DNA of 21,074 nt from Anaerolineae bacterium (GCA_030598885.1 JAUVOZ010000012.1:1-21074), one strand, 5' to 3'. Positions 1 to 6,569 are shown, counted from the stretch's first letter. The notes: a model not told the origin generated them from the sequence alone. Program-made: numbers and translations.

Positions 1-165
1 AAACCCCTCAACCCATGGGGGCACCCCATGCCGCTCACTGAAGAGAGCATCCAGGGGTTGAGGGAAGCCCAGGGGATCCTCGAAAACCTCCAGGAGCAGT
101 TCAAGCAACTGATGGACGAGCTGGTCGAATGTATGAAGCAGCACGGCCAGATAAGTGGAGATTAG
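1..165 (+). CDS. 3' end of an unrecognised small protein (partial)
   Basis: The frame is open from the window edge to a TAG at 163-165. If translation starts at the ATG at 28 it is a 45-residue peptide; otherwise it is the C-terminus of a longer protein cut by the window. The peptide is charged, rich in Glu, Gln and Leu, and probably one amphipathic helix or short coiled coil (for example the run LQEQFKQLMDELVECM). No family is recognised. A stem-loop with a T run 45 bases downstream looks like a terminator, which supports a transcribed gene ending here. No good ribosome binding site precedes the ATG at 28, which favours a start upstream of the window. Confidence 0.4.
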   Translation, partial: KPLNPWGHPMPLTEESIQGLREAQGILENLQEQFKQLMDELVECMKQHGQISGD

Positions 166-188
166 TCACCGCAGCTCTGTTAGCCCAC

Positions 189-240
189 AAACGCATCGAC
201 GCGTTTAACCCCAAACCTCCCCATAAGGTTTGGGATTTTT
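189..240 (+). terminator. Rho-independent terminator with a preceding small hairpin
   Basis: The main stem is CCCAAACCT (210-218) pairing with AGGTTTGGG (226-234), nine perfect pairs around a 7-base loop, followed by A and five T. Just upstream, AAACGC (189-194) pairs with GCGTTT (201-206). It would end transcription of the small gene at the left edge and shield the DUF885 gene from read-through. Confidence 0.75.
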
Positions 241-251
241 CTGCTTTAAAC

Positions 252-365
252 GTAACTGCTCACCCTCCCGCAGGTTTAGACGCTGTTTTGACATAGAATC
301 GCACCTCGCGCGGATATTCAAACTAATGAATGCTCTCAGTTATAACCTGCGGGAGGGTAGGCTGA
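252..365 (+). mobile_element. MITE-like palindromic element, copy 1
   Basis: A 114-bp element with perfect 14-bp terminal inverted repeats CCCTCCCGCAGGTT (263-276) and AACCTGCGGGAGGG (344-357). It aligns without gaps to the reverse complement of 4041-4154 with about 13 mismatches by my count, mostly transitions. The outer left end GTAACTGCTCA matches copy 2, while the outer right end after CTGA has diverged and I find no clear target duplication. It has no coding capacity, so it would be a non-autonomous element mobilised in trans, or a REP/BIME-like hairpin repeat. It sits in the spacer between a terminator and the DUF885 leader. Confidence 0.75.
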
Positions 366-415
366 AAACCAACTTTCCCCAGGAAAAGTGTGTGTGCACT
401 TAGTCAGTCGTACTT

Positions 416-446
416 TTGAACCGTTTGGGCTAGTACCCGGTAGACT
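416..446 (+). promoter_or_regulatory. Possible promoter of the DUF885 lipoprotein gene
   Basis: TTGAAC (416-421) and TAGACT (441-446) are separated by 19 bases, longer than ideal. A start near 452-454 would put the first transcribed base at the 5' side of the predicted leader stem at 454. This is a weak sequence match. Confidence 0.3.
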
Positions 447-453
447 CAATACA

Positions 454-533
454 GGTTACCTCTTTTGGTGGGAAGCGTACCGCGAATGAGTGCCGGCCTG
501 GATACCGCGCCTCCGGCGAAGGGATAGGTAACC
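454..533 (+). ncRNA. Candidate structured 5' leader (unassigned)
   Basis: GGTTACCT (454-461) is perfectly complementary to AGGTAACC (526-533). Across a 2-base bulge the helix can extend through 462-466 with 519-523. It encloses a small hairpin (GGT 467-469 with ACC 479-481) and a second one (GCCGG 492-496 with CCGGC 513-517), giving a three-way-junction shape. It ends about 30 bases before the DUF885 start codon. I compared it by eye with the common riboswitch cores I remember and saw no match. It could be an undescribed cis-regulatory RNA or a chance fold. Confidence 0.35.
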
Positions 534-564
534 CGCCAGGGAAGCACGTGGAGAATAAGCTCAC

Positions 565-2493
565 ATGTGGAAAATACATTTTATTCATCGAATAGTGGCC
601 AACTTCATTTGTAAGATTGGGCGGTTGAAATGGGCAATGCTGCTGGTTGCGACGCTGGCTATCTTGCTGGCTAGCGGATGTGGACCCTCGCCCTCCGATG
701 TTGGACCAGGTACAGCCACACCCCCATCAAAAGTGGTGCAGACGCCACTCACTCAATCATCTCCAACTTTACGAGCCAGCGCAGTACCGAGCACGTTTGA
801 CGATTTCCTCGAAGAGGCTTTTTTCGCTCAGATTACCCGTGATCCCGAATTGATCAGCGAATTGGGGTTGGCTCAAGCCTTTGGGATGGACAACAGCCAG
901 CTTACTAACGTCTCCGATGCCTTTCAACTCGAAACCTATCAACTGCTGCAAGCCCAGTTGGACACCTTGCACAGTTACGACCGCGCCTTGCTTACTACCG
1001 ATCAACAGCTTTCCTACGACCTGTTTGAATGGTATCTAGACGATCTGCTCCGCGGCCAGGAGTGGAGATTCTACGACTATCCGGTCAACCAAACGCTCGG
1101 AATCCAAAACATCCTGATTGAGTTCATGACCGACCGTCATCCAGTCAGGGATCTCCAGGGCGCTCAAGATTACATCCACCGGCTCGAGCAGTTCACCACT
1201 AAATTTGACCAGTTGATCGAGTGGTTGAAAATCCAGGAAGCTCAGGGCATCATCCCACCCAAGTTCGTGATTCAACGCGTATTGTCGCAATTGAACTGGT
1301 ACCTTTCGCAAGACCCGGAAGAAACCGCACTCTACTCGGCACTTGAAGAAAGGGTCTTACCCAATAGTAGCATCAACCCCGAACAAGGTTCGGTATTATT
1401 CAACGATGCCCTACGAGCCATCGAGGAACATGTCCTCCCGGCGTATAGAGATTTGCGCACCTATTTTAAACACTTGGAGGATATCGCCGACACCGAAGAT
1501 GGCTTCTGGAAGCATCCCGGCGGCGACGCCGCTTACGCTTATTGGCTGCGCCACCACACAACATTGGACATGACCGCCGAGGAAATCCACCAATTAGGCT
1601 TGCAGGAAATCGACCGAATCCAGATTGAGATAGAAGCCCTCCTTTCGGAATTGGATATTTCTGGGGACAGTTTAGGGAAGAAGATGCATCAAGTGGGCCT
1701 TCAGAGTGGAATGATGCCTCTTTATACCGATGATGATCATCAAGCCGTTGTTGACGAATATCAGGCTCTGATCGACCATGCCGATCGAAACCTCTCCGAC
1801 CTATTCGATATTCGTCCCAAGGTGGGAGTGGAGGTTGTTCCCTTTGAGGCCCCCAACGCTCCCGGGGCTTACTATGTCTCGCCGGCGTTGGACGGTTCTC
1901 GGCCTGGAATGTTTTACGTCAACCTAACTGGCAGTGGCGTCCCTCGTTATGGCATGCCCACACTGGCTTACCACGAGGCCATCCCCGGTCATCACTTCCA
2001 AATTGCAATCCAGCAGGAGTTGGCGGACATCCCTACTTTCCGTACAGGAATTAATTACACCGCTTACGCCGAAGGCTGGGCGCTCTATGCCGAATACCTG
2101 GCATGGGAGGCTGGGTTCTACGCCGATGATCCATACGGCAACCTGGGCCGACTGCAAAGTGAACTCTTCCGGGCGGTTCGCCTGGTAGTGGATACCGGTA
2201 TTCATGCCATGGGTTGGTCGCGCGAGCAGGCTATCGATTATATGGTGGAGAATGTAGGCTACCCAGAGGCCCTTGTGACGGTTGAGATTGAGCGTTACAT
2301 AGTCATGCCCGGTCAGGCCACAGCATACAAGGTCGGCATGCTTAAAATTCTGGAGCTACGCCAGCGGGTAATGCAGGCATTAGGCGATGATTTTGATATT
2401 AGAGAGTTTCACAACTTGCTTTTAGCGAATGGCGCCATGCCACTCGAGATTCTCGAGCGAGTAGTGGATGACTATATCGAGTCAAATGGGTGA
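565..2493 (+). CDS. DUF885-family lipoprotein, putative zinc metallopeptidase
   Basis: A 642-residue protein. Residues 1-39 form a lipoprotein signal: basic start, hydrophobic stretch around 24-36, lipobox ASGC with Cys39 as the lipidated residue. A Pro/Ser/Thr-rich linker follows to about residue 70, then a DUF885 domain to the C-terminus. The zinc motif HEAIPGHH lies at 470-477 (an HExxxGH-type variant, His470, Glu471), and the downstream YAEGWALYAE segment offers Glu503 as a likely further ligand or catalytic residue. By family analogy it is an extracytoplasmic peptidase anchored to the membrane; the substrate is unknown. GGAG at 550-553 lies 11 bases before the ATG. An internal ATG at 637 (residue 25) is possible but would shorten the basic region of the signal. 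It appears to be transcribed alone. Confidence 0.85.
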   Translation: MWKIHFIHRIVANFICKIGRLKWAMLLVATLAILLASGCGPSPSDVGPGTATPPSKVVQTPLTQSSPTLRASAVPSTFDDFLEEAFFAQITRDPELISELGLAQAFGMDNSQLTNVSDAFQLETYQLLQAQLDTLHSYDRALLTTDQQLSYDLFEWYLDDLLRGQEWRFYDYPVNQTLGIQNILIEFMTDRHPVRDLQGAQDYIHRLEQFTTKFDQLIEWLKIQEAQGIIPPKFVIQRVLSQLNWYLSQDPEETALYSALEERVLPNSSINPEQGSVLFNDALRAIEEHVLPAYRDLRTYFKHLEDIADTEDGFWKHPGGDAAYAYWLRHHTTLDMTAEEIHQLGLQEIDRIQIEIEALLSELDISGDSLGKKMHQVGLQSGMMPLYTDDDHQAVVDEYQALIDHADRNLSDLFDIRPKVGVEVVPFEAPNAPGAYYVSPALDGSRPGMFYVNLTGSGVPRYGMPTLAYHEAIPGHHFQIAIQQELADIPTFRTGINYTAYAEGWALYAEYLAWEAGFYADDPYGNLGRLQSELFRAVRLVVDTGIHAMGWSREQAIDYMVENVGYPEALVTVEIERYIVMPGQATAYKVGMLKILELRQRVMQALGDDFDIREFHNLLLANGAMPLEILERVVDDYIESNG

Positions 2494-2512
2494 GGGTGGA
2501 GGGTCAAATGGG
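2488..2512 (+). other. G-quadruplex motif over the DUF885 stop codon
   Basis: Four GGG runs (2488-2490, 2494-2496, 2501-2503, 2510-2512) with loops of 3, 4 and 6 bases fit the G3-N1-7 rule. They lie on the coding strand, so the mRNA could also fold. The TGA stop is the first loop. Confidence 0.4.
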
Positions 2513-2640
2513 AGATTGGATGGCTAGTGAGAGCAACAGTTGAAAAACCCGAAACGATAAATAATCGGAGCAAAGTAGGAAAAAGTGAAGAAAGCCCCAA
2601 ATAATTTGCAGCCGGGTAAGGTGGGTTGGAACAAGAAGAC

Positions 2641-2684
2641 AATTGAACGCGATAAATATCCAACGAGTGGAAACGCGTTCGATT
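2641..2684. repeat. Inverted repeat abutting the -35 box of the cyclase promoter
   Basis: 2641-2651 (AATTGAACGCG) pairs with 2674-2684 (CGCGTTCGATT): eleven pairs with one G-T, separated by 22 bases. A TTTT run (2683-2686) ends the right arm. It may be an operator for the cyclase promoter or a poor terminator for the upstream gene. Confidence 0.4.
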
Positions 2685-2711
2685 TTGCCCTATAGCCGAT
2701 GCCTGTATAAT
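2684..2711 (+). promoter_or_regulatory. Sigma70-type promoter for the response-regulator cyclase
   Basis: TTTGCC (2684-2689), a 16-base spacer and a perfect TATAAT (2706-2711). The inferred start near 2718 leaves a leader of about 85 bases before the ATG at 2804. Confidence 0.5.
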
Positions 2712-2803
2712 TCAACTAGGTGACGTAACGTCCGAGAAACATTTTAAACTTGATGGATAGCGAGAAGCGGGATACCGCTCCGAGCGGGTTGTTTGAGTGA
2801 GAC

Positions 2804-3868
2804 ATGGACCTAACCGATATTTTCGACCGACCAGCGCGCATCCTGGTCGCCGACGACGACTGGCTTAACCGGGATTTGCTCAAAGCCTATCTGACCGACG
2901 CTGGCTACGATGTGGTCACCGCCGCAGATGGGCAAACGGCACTTGAGATAGCGCTCCAATCCCCACCTGATTTGGCGCTGGTTGACGTGCAGATGCCGCG
3001 CATGGACGGTCTGGAGCTCTGTGCAGCGCTGAAGAGCTCGCCAGGGACACGCTTCGTCCCGGTGGTGATCGTCACCGCTTTCGATAGCGAGGAAGAGGAA
3101 GTCAAGGCGATCAAGGTCGGCGCCGACGATTTCATTACCAAACCCTACCGTTCGCTAGTATTGCTTACCCGTGTACGCTCATTACTGCGGATAAAGAGAC
3201 TGTACGATGAGATCGAAGCGTACAACCGGCTGCTGCGGCAAGTCCTCGACCGTTTCTTGGCCGAGGATGTTACCGACATTATCCTGACCGATCCTGAACG
3301 CTACCTGAAGCTCGGCGGTGAGGTGCGACAGGTGACGGTGCTCTTCGCGGACATTCGTGGTTTCTCACGCTTCACTGAGGAGCATACCGCGACCGAAGTA
3401 ATCGAGACTCTCAATCGGGTGTTCCAGTCTCTCAGCCAGGTGGTCTTCACCCACCGTGGAACTTTTGATAAGTATTTGGGCGATGGCCTGATGGCTTTCT
3501 ACGGCGCGCCGGTATCGGGTGAGGACGATGCGCAGCGTGCGCTTGATTCGGCGATTGAGATGCAGCGTCGGTTCCAAGAGTTGTGCCGGGAGACAGGTGA
3601 GGATCTGAACAGCCTGGGCCTGGGCGTTGGCTTGCACTCAGGCGAAGTCGTAGTGGGTAATATCGGCTCGGAGAAGGTGATGGACTACACAGTAGTTGGT
3701 TATGTGGTCAACGTAGCCAAGCGGTTGCAGGAAATCGCTCAGGGCAGCCAGATCCTTTTTAGTGAGGCTACTTACCAGCAGGTGAAGGGTGTAAAAGCGG
3801 AGAGGCTCGAATCGCTTCAACTCGCTCACCTTAAAGAGACCATCACTGCCTACTTGATCGAAATTTAA
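2804..3868 (+). CDS. Response regulator fused to class III adenylate/guanylate cyclase
   Basis: A 354-residue soluble protein. The receiver domain (about 12-128) has acidic pocket Asp17-19, phosphoacceptor Asp61 in LVDVQMPRMDG, Thr91 and Lys113 with the Lys-Pro pair. A helical linker (about 129-165) leads to a class III cyclase domain (about 172-354). The metal-binding Asp183 (FADIRGFSRF) and Asp227 (KYLGDG) are present, as are purine-selecting Lys223 and Thr296, and the transition-state pair Asn303 and Arg307 (VNVAKR). All catalytic positions appear intact, so it should convert ATP (or GTP) to a cyclic nucleotide under phosphorelay control. Lys plus Thr fits the CyaC-like adenylate cyclase pattern. 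No histidine kinase is adjacent; the kinases at 15001 and 17574 are possible partners but this is unproven. The ribosome binding site is weak (GAGTGAG). Confidence 0.9.
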   Translation: MDLTDIFDRPARILVADDDWLNRDLLKAYLTDAGYDVVTAADGQTALEIALQSPPDLALVDVQMPRMDGLELCAALKSSPGTRFVPVVIVTAFDSEEEEVKAIKVGADDFITKPYRSLVLLTRVRSLLRIKRLYDEIEAYNRLLRQVLDRFLAEDVTDIILTDPERYLKLGGEVRQVTVLFADIRGFSRFTEEHTATEVIETLNRVFQSLSQVVFTHRGTFDKYLGDGLMAFYGAPVSGEDDAQRALDSAIEMQRRFQELCRETGEDLNSLGLGVGLHSGEVVVGNIGSEKVMDYTVVGYVVNVAKRLQEIAQGSQILFSEATYQQVKGVKAERLESLQLAHLKETITAYLIEI

Positions 3869-3885
3869 TGGTTGACCTCAACTAT

Positions 3886-3903
3886 CAGCGGCAACTGGCG
3901 CTG
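3886..3903 (+). other. Short hairpin between cyclase gene and tRNA
   Basis: CAGCG (3886-3890) pairs with CGCTG (3899-3903) around an 8-base loop. No T run follows, so it is not a convincing terminator; it directly precedes the tRNA promoter. Confidence 0.3.
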
Positions 3904-3906
3904 CCG

Positions 3907-3915
3907 TGCTATAAT
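3907..3915 (+). promoter_or_regulatory. Extended -10 promoter of tRNA-Arg
   Basis: TGCTATAAT is a perfect extended -10 (TGnTATAAT). It ends 9 bases before the first tRNA base, so the 5' leader would be only a few nucleotides. I see no good -35 at 16-18 bases, as expected for extended -10 promoters. Confidence 0.6.
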
Positions 3916-3924
3916 CCCCGGTGT

Positions 3925-3998
3925 GCCCCAGTAGCTCAATTGGATAGAGCAAGGCTCTCCTAAAGCCTAGGTTGTGCGTTCGAATCGCGCCTGGGGCA
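3925..3998 (+). tRNA. tRNA-Arg (anticodon CCT)
   Basis: A full cloverleaf. The acceptor stem GCCCCAG (3925-3931) pairs with CTGGGGC (3991-3997), with discriminator A at 3998. The D arm is GCTC/GAGC. The anticodon stem AGGCT/AGCCT (3952-3956, 3964-3968) encloses CTCCTAA with anticodon CCT at 3959-3961, reading AGG. The T loop is TTCGAAT. CCA is not encoded. A MITE copy is inserted 34 bases downstream. Confidence 0.95.
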
Positions 3999-4024
3999 CT
4001 ATGTAAAGTTTAATAAGAAGTCCT

Positions 4025-4162
4025 TTAAATTAGTGACTACTCAGCCTACTCTCCCGCAGGTTATAAATGAGAGCATTTATTGGTTTGAATATCCGGTCGA
4101 GACGCGATTCTATGTCAAAATAACATCCAAACCTGCGGGAGGGTGAGTAGTTACTTAAATTA
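4025..4162. repeat. 8-bp target-site duplication flanking MITE copy 2
   Basis: TTAAATTA occurs at 4025-4032 and again at 4155-4162, immediately outside the element ends. The repeat is AT-only, so some chance of coincidence remains, but both copies abut matching termini. Confidence 0.6.
4033..4154 (-). mobile_element. MITE-like palindromic element, copy 2 (inverted relative to copy 1)
   Basis: A 122-bp element beginning GTGACTACTCA and ending TGAGTAGTTAC (10 of 11 complementary). Inner repeats are CTCTCCCGCAGGTT (4049-4062) and AACCTGCGGGAGGG (4130-4143). It is the reverse-orientation counterpart of 252-365, sharing internal blocks such as TTTTGACATAGAATCGC and GGATATTCAAAC. An 8-bp direct repeat flanks it, the hallmark of transposition. 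It has no ORF. Placed after tRNA-Arg, its long hairpin could also act in 3' processing or termination. Confidence 0.8.
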
Positions 4163-4318
4163 TTACAATACGCATTTCTTGAGTCAGCAGTAAAAAAATC
4201 AGGAGGCTAGTATCGAAGTAATTTCTACTTGTCGATATATGTCAAAATTCAAAGAGCAACGCTTTAGAAAACTGGTCACTTTGTGATCTAATCATGGCTT
4301 ACTACATCCAATTTATTA
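4163..4318. terminator. Spacer with possible weak terminator for the EamA gene
   Basis: TATCGAAGTA (4211-4220) pairs with TACTT and CGATA (4226-4230, 4233-4237): ten pairs with a 2-base bulge. On the minus strand a run of seven T (4192-4198) follows after about 12 bases, too far for a classical terminator. Otherwise I see nothing in this AT-rich spacer. Confidence 0.3.
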
Positions 4319-5203
4319 CTACCGACTGGTTGTTAAGGTAATTCCCAAAAGAATAAGCGCCATCCCAACAGATATCCAGATAGTGATCTGTTCCCCAAGC
4401 AGTAATACCCCACCCAGGCTTGCGACAACAGGAATGACATACGCGGTCATGGCAGCCGCAGTTGCCCCAAAACGTTTTATGAGATTGAACTCCCCGAATA
4501 TGCCCAAAAATGTTCCAGCAATAGTTGAATAGACCAGGGCAAAGTAGCCCCAGCCATCTACAGTGTGTAAGTCTATGCCCACCATCCAAATGGAGATCGG
4601 TAATATCAATACCGTGGTGGTAAGGACACGCACACTGGCAACATCTAAAGTATCCAGAGTGCGCATGAACCGTTGGGCATAAATCGTCCGACAGCCTCCG
4701 ATAATAATCGCCATAAACACAAGTATATAGCCGATGGAGTCAGCTTGTCGTCCATCAGCCAGGCCACTCTCCCCACGCAACGCAATGAGCAGACCCCCAC
4801 TAAACGCAAATGCCACACCCAGGCTTTTATTTCTCGTCATTCGTTCTTCAGGAAGCAAGAAATGAGCTAATACCAAGGTGAAAGCTGGAGCAATAGTTAT
4901 CAGGGCCGAAGTAACCCCACTTGATAGATACTGCAATGAACTAATGAATGCCCACATTGGAAAAGCGGTACCCAGAATCCCTATCACAGATGCGTGAAAC
5001 CATAACCGACGATCCTTGGGTATTGTTCTTCCACCGCTGCCATTCCACAAATAAAAAGCCGTGAATATTAGACTTGCCATAGCAAGACGTAACCCCAAAA
5101 ATGTAAGAGGGTGAAATTGCCCAAGGGCAAAACTCGAGGCAATTATGCTTGTACCAAATAATAAGCCTTGAAGCAAGATGTATGGCATGGATTGGCGATT
5201 CAA
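4319..5203 (-). CDS. EamA/DMT-superfamily transporter
   Basis: A 294-residue, almost entirely hydrophobic protein with about ten predicted membrane helices in two EamA halves. Typical features are the N-terminal segment with SFALGQFHPLTFLGLRLAMA, the mid-protein SSGVTSALITIAPAFTLVLA, and the C-terminal half with SLGGVLLLGEQITIWIS, matching the family's conserved GE near the last helices. The role is export or exchange of a small metabolite; the substrate cannot be told. The start is TTG, favoured by GGAG 6 bases upstream; an in-frame ATG at 5188 has no such site. It lies 24 bases downstream of the MFS remnant in the same direction. Confidence 0.85.
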   Translation of the reverse strand: MNRQSMPYILLQGLLFGTSIIASSFALGQFHPLTFLGLRLAMASLIFTAFYLWNGSGGRTIPKDRRLWFHASVIGILGTAFPMWAFISSLQYLSSGVTSALITIAPAFTLVLAHFLLPEERMTRNKSLGVAFAFSGGLLIALRGESGLADGRQADSIGYILVFMAIIIGGCRTIYAQRFMRTLDTLDVASVRVLTTTVLILPISIWMVGIDLHTVDGWGYFALVYSTIAGTFLGIFGEFNLIKRFGATAAAMTAYVIPVVASLGGVLLLGEQITIWISVGMALILLGITLTTSR

Positions 5204-5209
5204 AGACTT

Positions 5210-5213
5210 CTCC
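5210..5213 (-). promoter_or_regulatory. Ribosome binding site that supports a TTG start
   Basis: GGAG on the minus strand with 6 bases to the TTG at 5203-5201. This supports the TTG over the downstream ATG for the EamA transporter. Confidence 0.6.
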
Positions 5214-5227
5214 GAAAATTAAAGTCG

Positions 5228-5531
5228 CTACGGCGATGTCAAGGAGACCGCAGCGCTGATGTATACTGCAGCCAATATTATACTTGCCATAACGATTGGG
5301 ATCTTACCATCGTGATGATCAACGATATAACCAGCAAAGAGGTTCCCAAGAATGCCTCCTACCAGCAGAGCTGTCACAAAGAACCCAAATAACCCTCTTC
5401 TTTCCTTAGGATCATCAGAGCCTGAATGGCCAGGAAGGGCGCCACGATGTCTCTCTGGGATTATCTTCGCTATAAGGTCCACCCAAGCAGCGAAATTCAA
5501 ACCAGTTAACAAGCCCGATAAAAGGGGAGCC
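5228..5531 (-). pseudogene. Truncated MFS transporter remnant
   Basis: About 100 residues of a major facilitator protein: a segment with LSGLLTGLNFAAW, then DLIAKIIPERHRG (the basic PxxRRG-type loop), a further loop ending KERRG, and two hydrophobic helices (FFVTALLVGGILGNLFAGYIVD and a final one). A full MFS carrier has about 400 residues and 12 helices, so most of the gene is missing. The homologous frame fades near 5531, where upstream codons (RTTCRPGS) no longer look like MFS, and abuts the oppositely oriented Mut7-C gene. No ATG lies before the conserved part; only TTG codons could start it. The stop at 5228-5230 may be the natural end. I infer a 5' deletion. Confidence 0.65.
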
Positions 5532-5578
5532 AGGGCGACAGGTTGTCCTATGGAGATGACAAGCGTTTAGGATTCTAT

Positions 5579-6328
5579 ATGTCGTCAGCGCAATTTCGTT
5601 TCTATGCTGAGCTAAACGACTTTCTGCCTACAGATCGAAGGCAGGTGACTTTCGTCTATACGTTCGATGGTCGACCGTCGGTCAAAGATACGATCGAGGC
5701 ATTGGGCGTACCCCACACTGAAGTCGATCTCATATTAGCCAACGGTGTTTCGGTGGATTTCTCCTATCATCTTCGAGATGGCGACCGGATCAGCGTCTAT
5801 CCTGTCTTCGAGTCGATCGACATCTCGCCCATCTTGCGTGTGCGCCCTCAGCCACTGCGCGAGGCACGTTTTGTCCTAGACACACATCTGGGCCGGCTGG
5901 CAGGGTACCTGCGCATGTTGGGCTTCGATACCCTCTATCGGAACGACTTCAAGGATGAGGAGTTGGCCCGCCTGTCGAGCCGTGACAGGAGGATCCTGCT
6001 GACCAGGGATCGCGGTTTACTCAAGAGGGGCGAGGTGACCCACGGCTACTGTGTACGGGAGACCCACCCCCGAGGACAGTTAGTTGAGGTCTTACAACGC
6101 TTCGATCTAGCTGGATCGGTCGAGCCTTTTAAACGCTGCCTACGTTGCAACGGGCTGTTGGCCCCTGTTCGCAAGAAGGATATTGTTGACAGTCTCCCGG
6201 AAAAAACTCAGCAGTATTATGATAAATATCGTCGATGCCAGGCGTGCGGTCGTATCTACTGGCGTGGCTCACATTACCAGCACATGCAGCGATTTATCGA
6301 ACAAGTCCTTGAGGAGACTGAGAGATAG
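5579..6328 (+). CDS. Mut7-C ubiquitin-like and RNase domain protein
   Basis: A 249-residue protein. Residues 1-80 resemble the ThiS/ubiquitin-like Mut7-C N-terminal domain. Residues 95-235 are the Mut7-C PIN-like RNase domain, with Asp101 (VLDTHLGRLAGYLRMLGFD), Asp117, Asp122 and Asp143 (LLTRDRGLLKR) as likely metal ligands. A zinc ribbon CxxC...CxxC follows at Cys186, 189, 219 and 222. By family it is a cytoplasmic metal-dependent ribonuclease; the RNA target is unknown. I choose the ATG at 5579 because AGGA lies 6-7 bases before it; the frame is open upstream to a TTG at 5543, which would overlap the region where MFS similarity ends. It is separated from ssb by 254 bases with a new promoter. 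Confidence 0.85.
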   Translation: MSSAQFRFYAELNDFLPTDRRQVTFVYTFDGRPSVKDTIEALGVPHTEVDLILANGVSVDFSYHLRDGDRISVYPVFESIDISPILRVRPQPLREARFVLDTHLGRLAGYLRMLGFDTLYRNDFKDEELARLSSRDRRILLTRDRGLLKRGEVTHGYCVRETHPRGQLVEVLQRFDLAGSVEPFKRCLRCNGLLAPVRKKDIVDSLPEKTQQYYDKYRRCQACGRIYWRGSHYQHMQRFIEQVLEETER

Positions 6329-6466
6329 CTAAAATCGCTTGCCACATGTTGGAAATCATAGCCGCGGAAAAATTTACCTCATTACCCCACCAGGGCTTGC
6401 AGATTGGGATGAATTTCCCCGGGCAAAGATATAATATTGGTTAAGCATGTAGTTCGACGCAGGGTA

Positions 6467-6495
6467 TTGACAAAGATAAAATTAATTAGTACAAT
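6467..6495 (+). promoter_or_regulatory. Strong sigma70-type promoter of the ssb operon
   Basis: TTGACA (6467-6472), a 17-base AT-rich spacer and TACAAT (6490-6495): near-consensus boxes at ideal spacing. The inferred start is near 6502, giving an 80-base leader before ssb. It is the best promoter in the window and could drive ssb through recN. Confidence 0.8.
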
Positions 6496-6501
6496 TGTTC
6501 T
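6488..6501. promoter_or_regulatory. Possible LexA/DinR-like operator over the ssb -10 box
   Basis: AGTACAATTGTTCT is a palindrome with one mismatch per half-site pair. Its core GTAC-AATT-GTTC differs by one base from the GAAC-N4-GTTC SOS box of Gram-positive LexA. It covers the -10 box and the transcription start, where a repressor would act. Only one such site was seen. Confidence 0.3.
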
Positions 6502-6506
6502 AGAAG

Positions 6507-6569
6507 CCGGTGGGTGTACAGAACCTTGTCACGGTCGCCCGGGCCGAACCGAAAGTTGATCCCCACCGG
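6507..6569 (+). promoter_or_regulatory. Structured ssb leader ending at the ribosome binding site
   Basis: CCGGTGGG (6507-6514) is perfectly complementary to CCCACCGG (6562-6569), closing nearly the whole leader. An inner stem CGGT (6532-6535) with ACCG (6548-6551) fits inside. The closing stem ends 3 bases before GGAG (6573-6576), so folding could stabilise the leader or change access to the start. It may allow autoregulation by SSB or a ligand. Confidence 0.4.

Larger units (their letters stand above)
2494..2803. other. Intergenic region between DUF885 and cyclase genes
   Basis: This 310-base gap contains no credible gene. It holds the tail of the G-rich motif, a direct repeat GTCAAATGGG (2481-2490 and 2503-2512), a long-loop inverted repeat (2641-2684), a promoter (2684-2711) and a short hairpin AGCGG/CCGCT (2766-2779) in the cyclase leader. 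Confidence 0.6.

Noticed and set aside
4210..4237. Hairpin plus distant T run as a firm terminator of the EamA gene
   Set aside because: The T run is about 12 bases beyond the stem, so it was listed only at low confidence.
3925..5531. Integrative island at tRNA-Arg
   Set aside because: No second copy of the tRNA 3' end and no integrase gene were found, so only a MITE insertion and a decayed gene are supported.
6430..6435. TATAAT at 6430 as a second ssb promoter
   Set aside because: No -35 at a usable spacing, while the TTGACA-17-TACAAT promoter downstream is far better.
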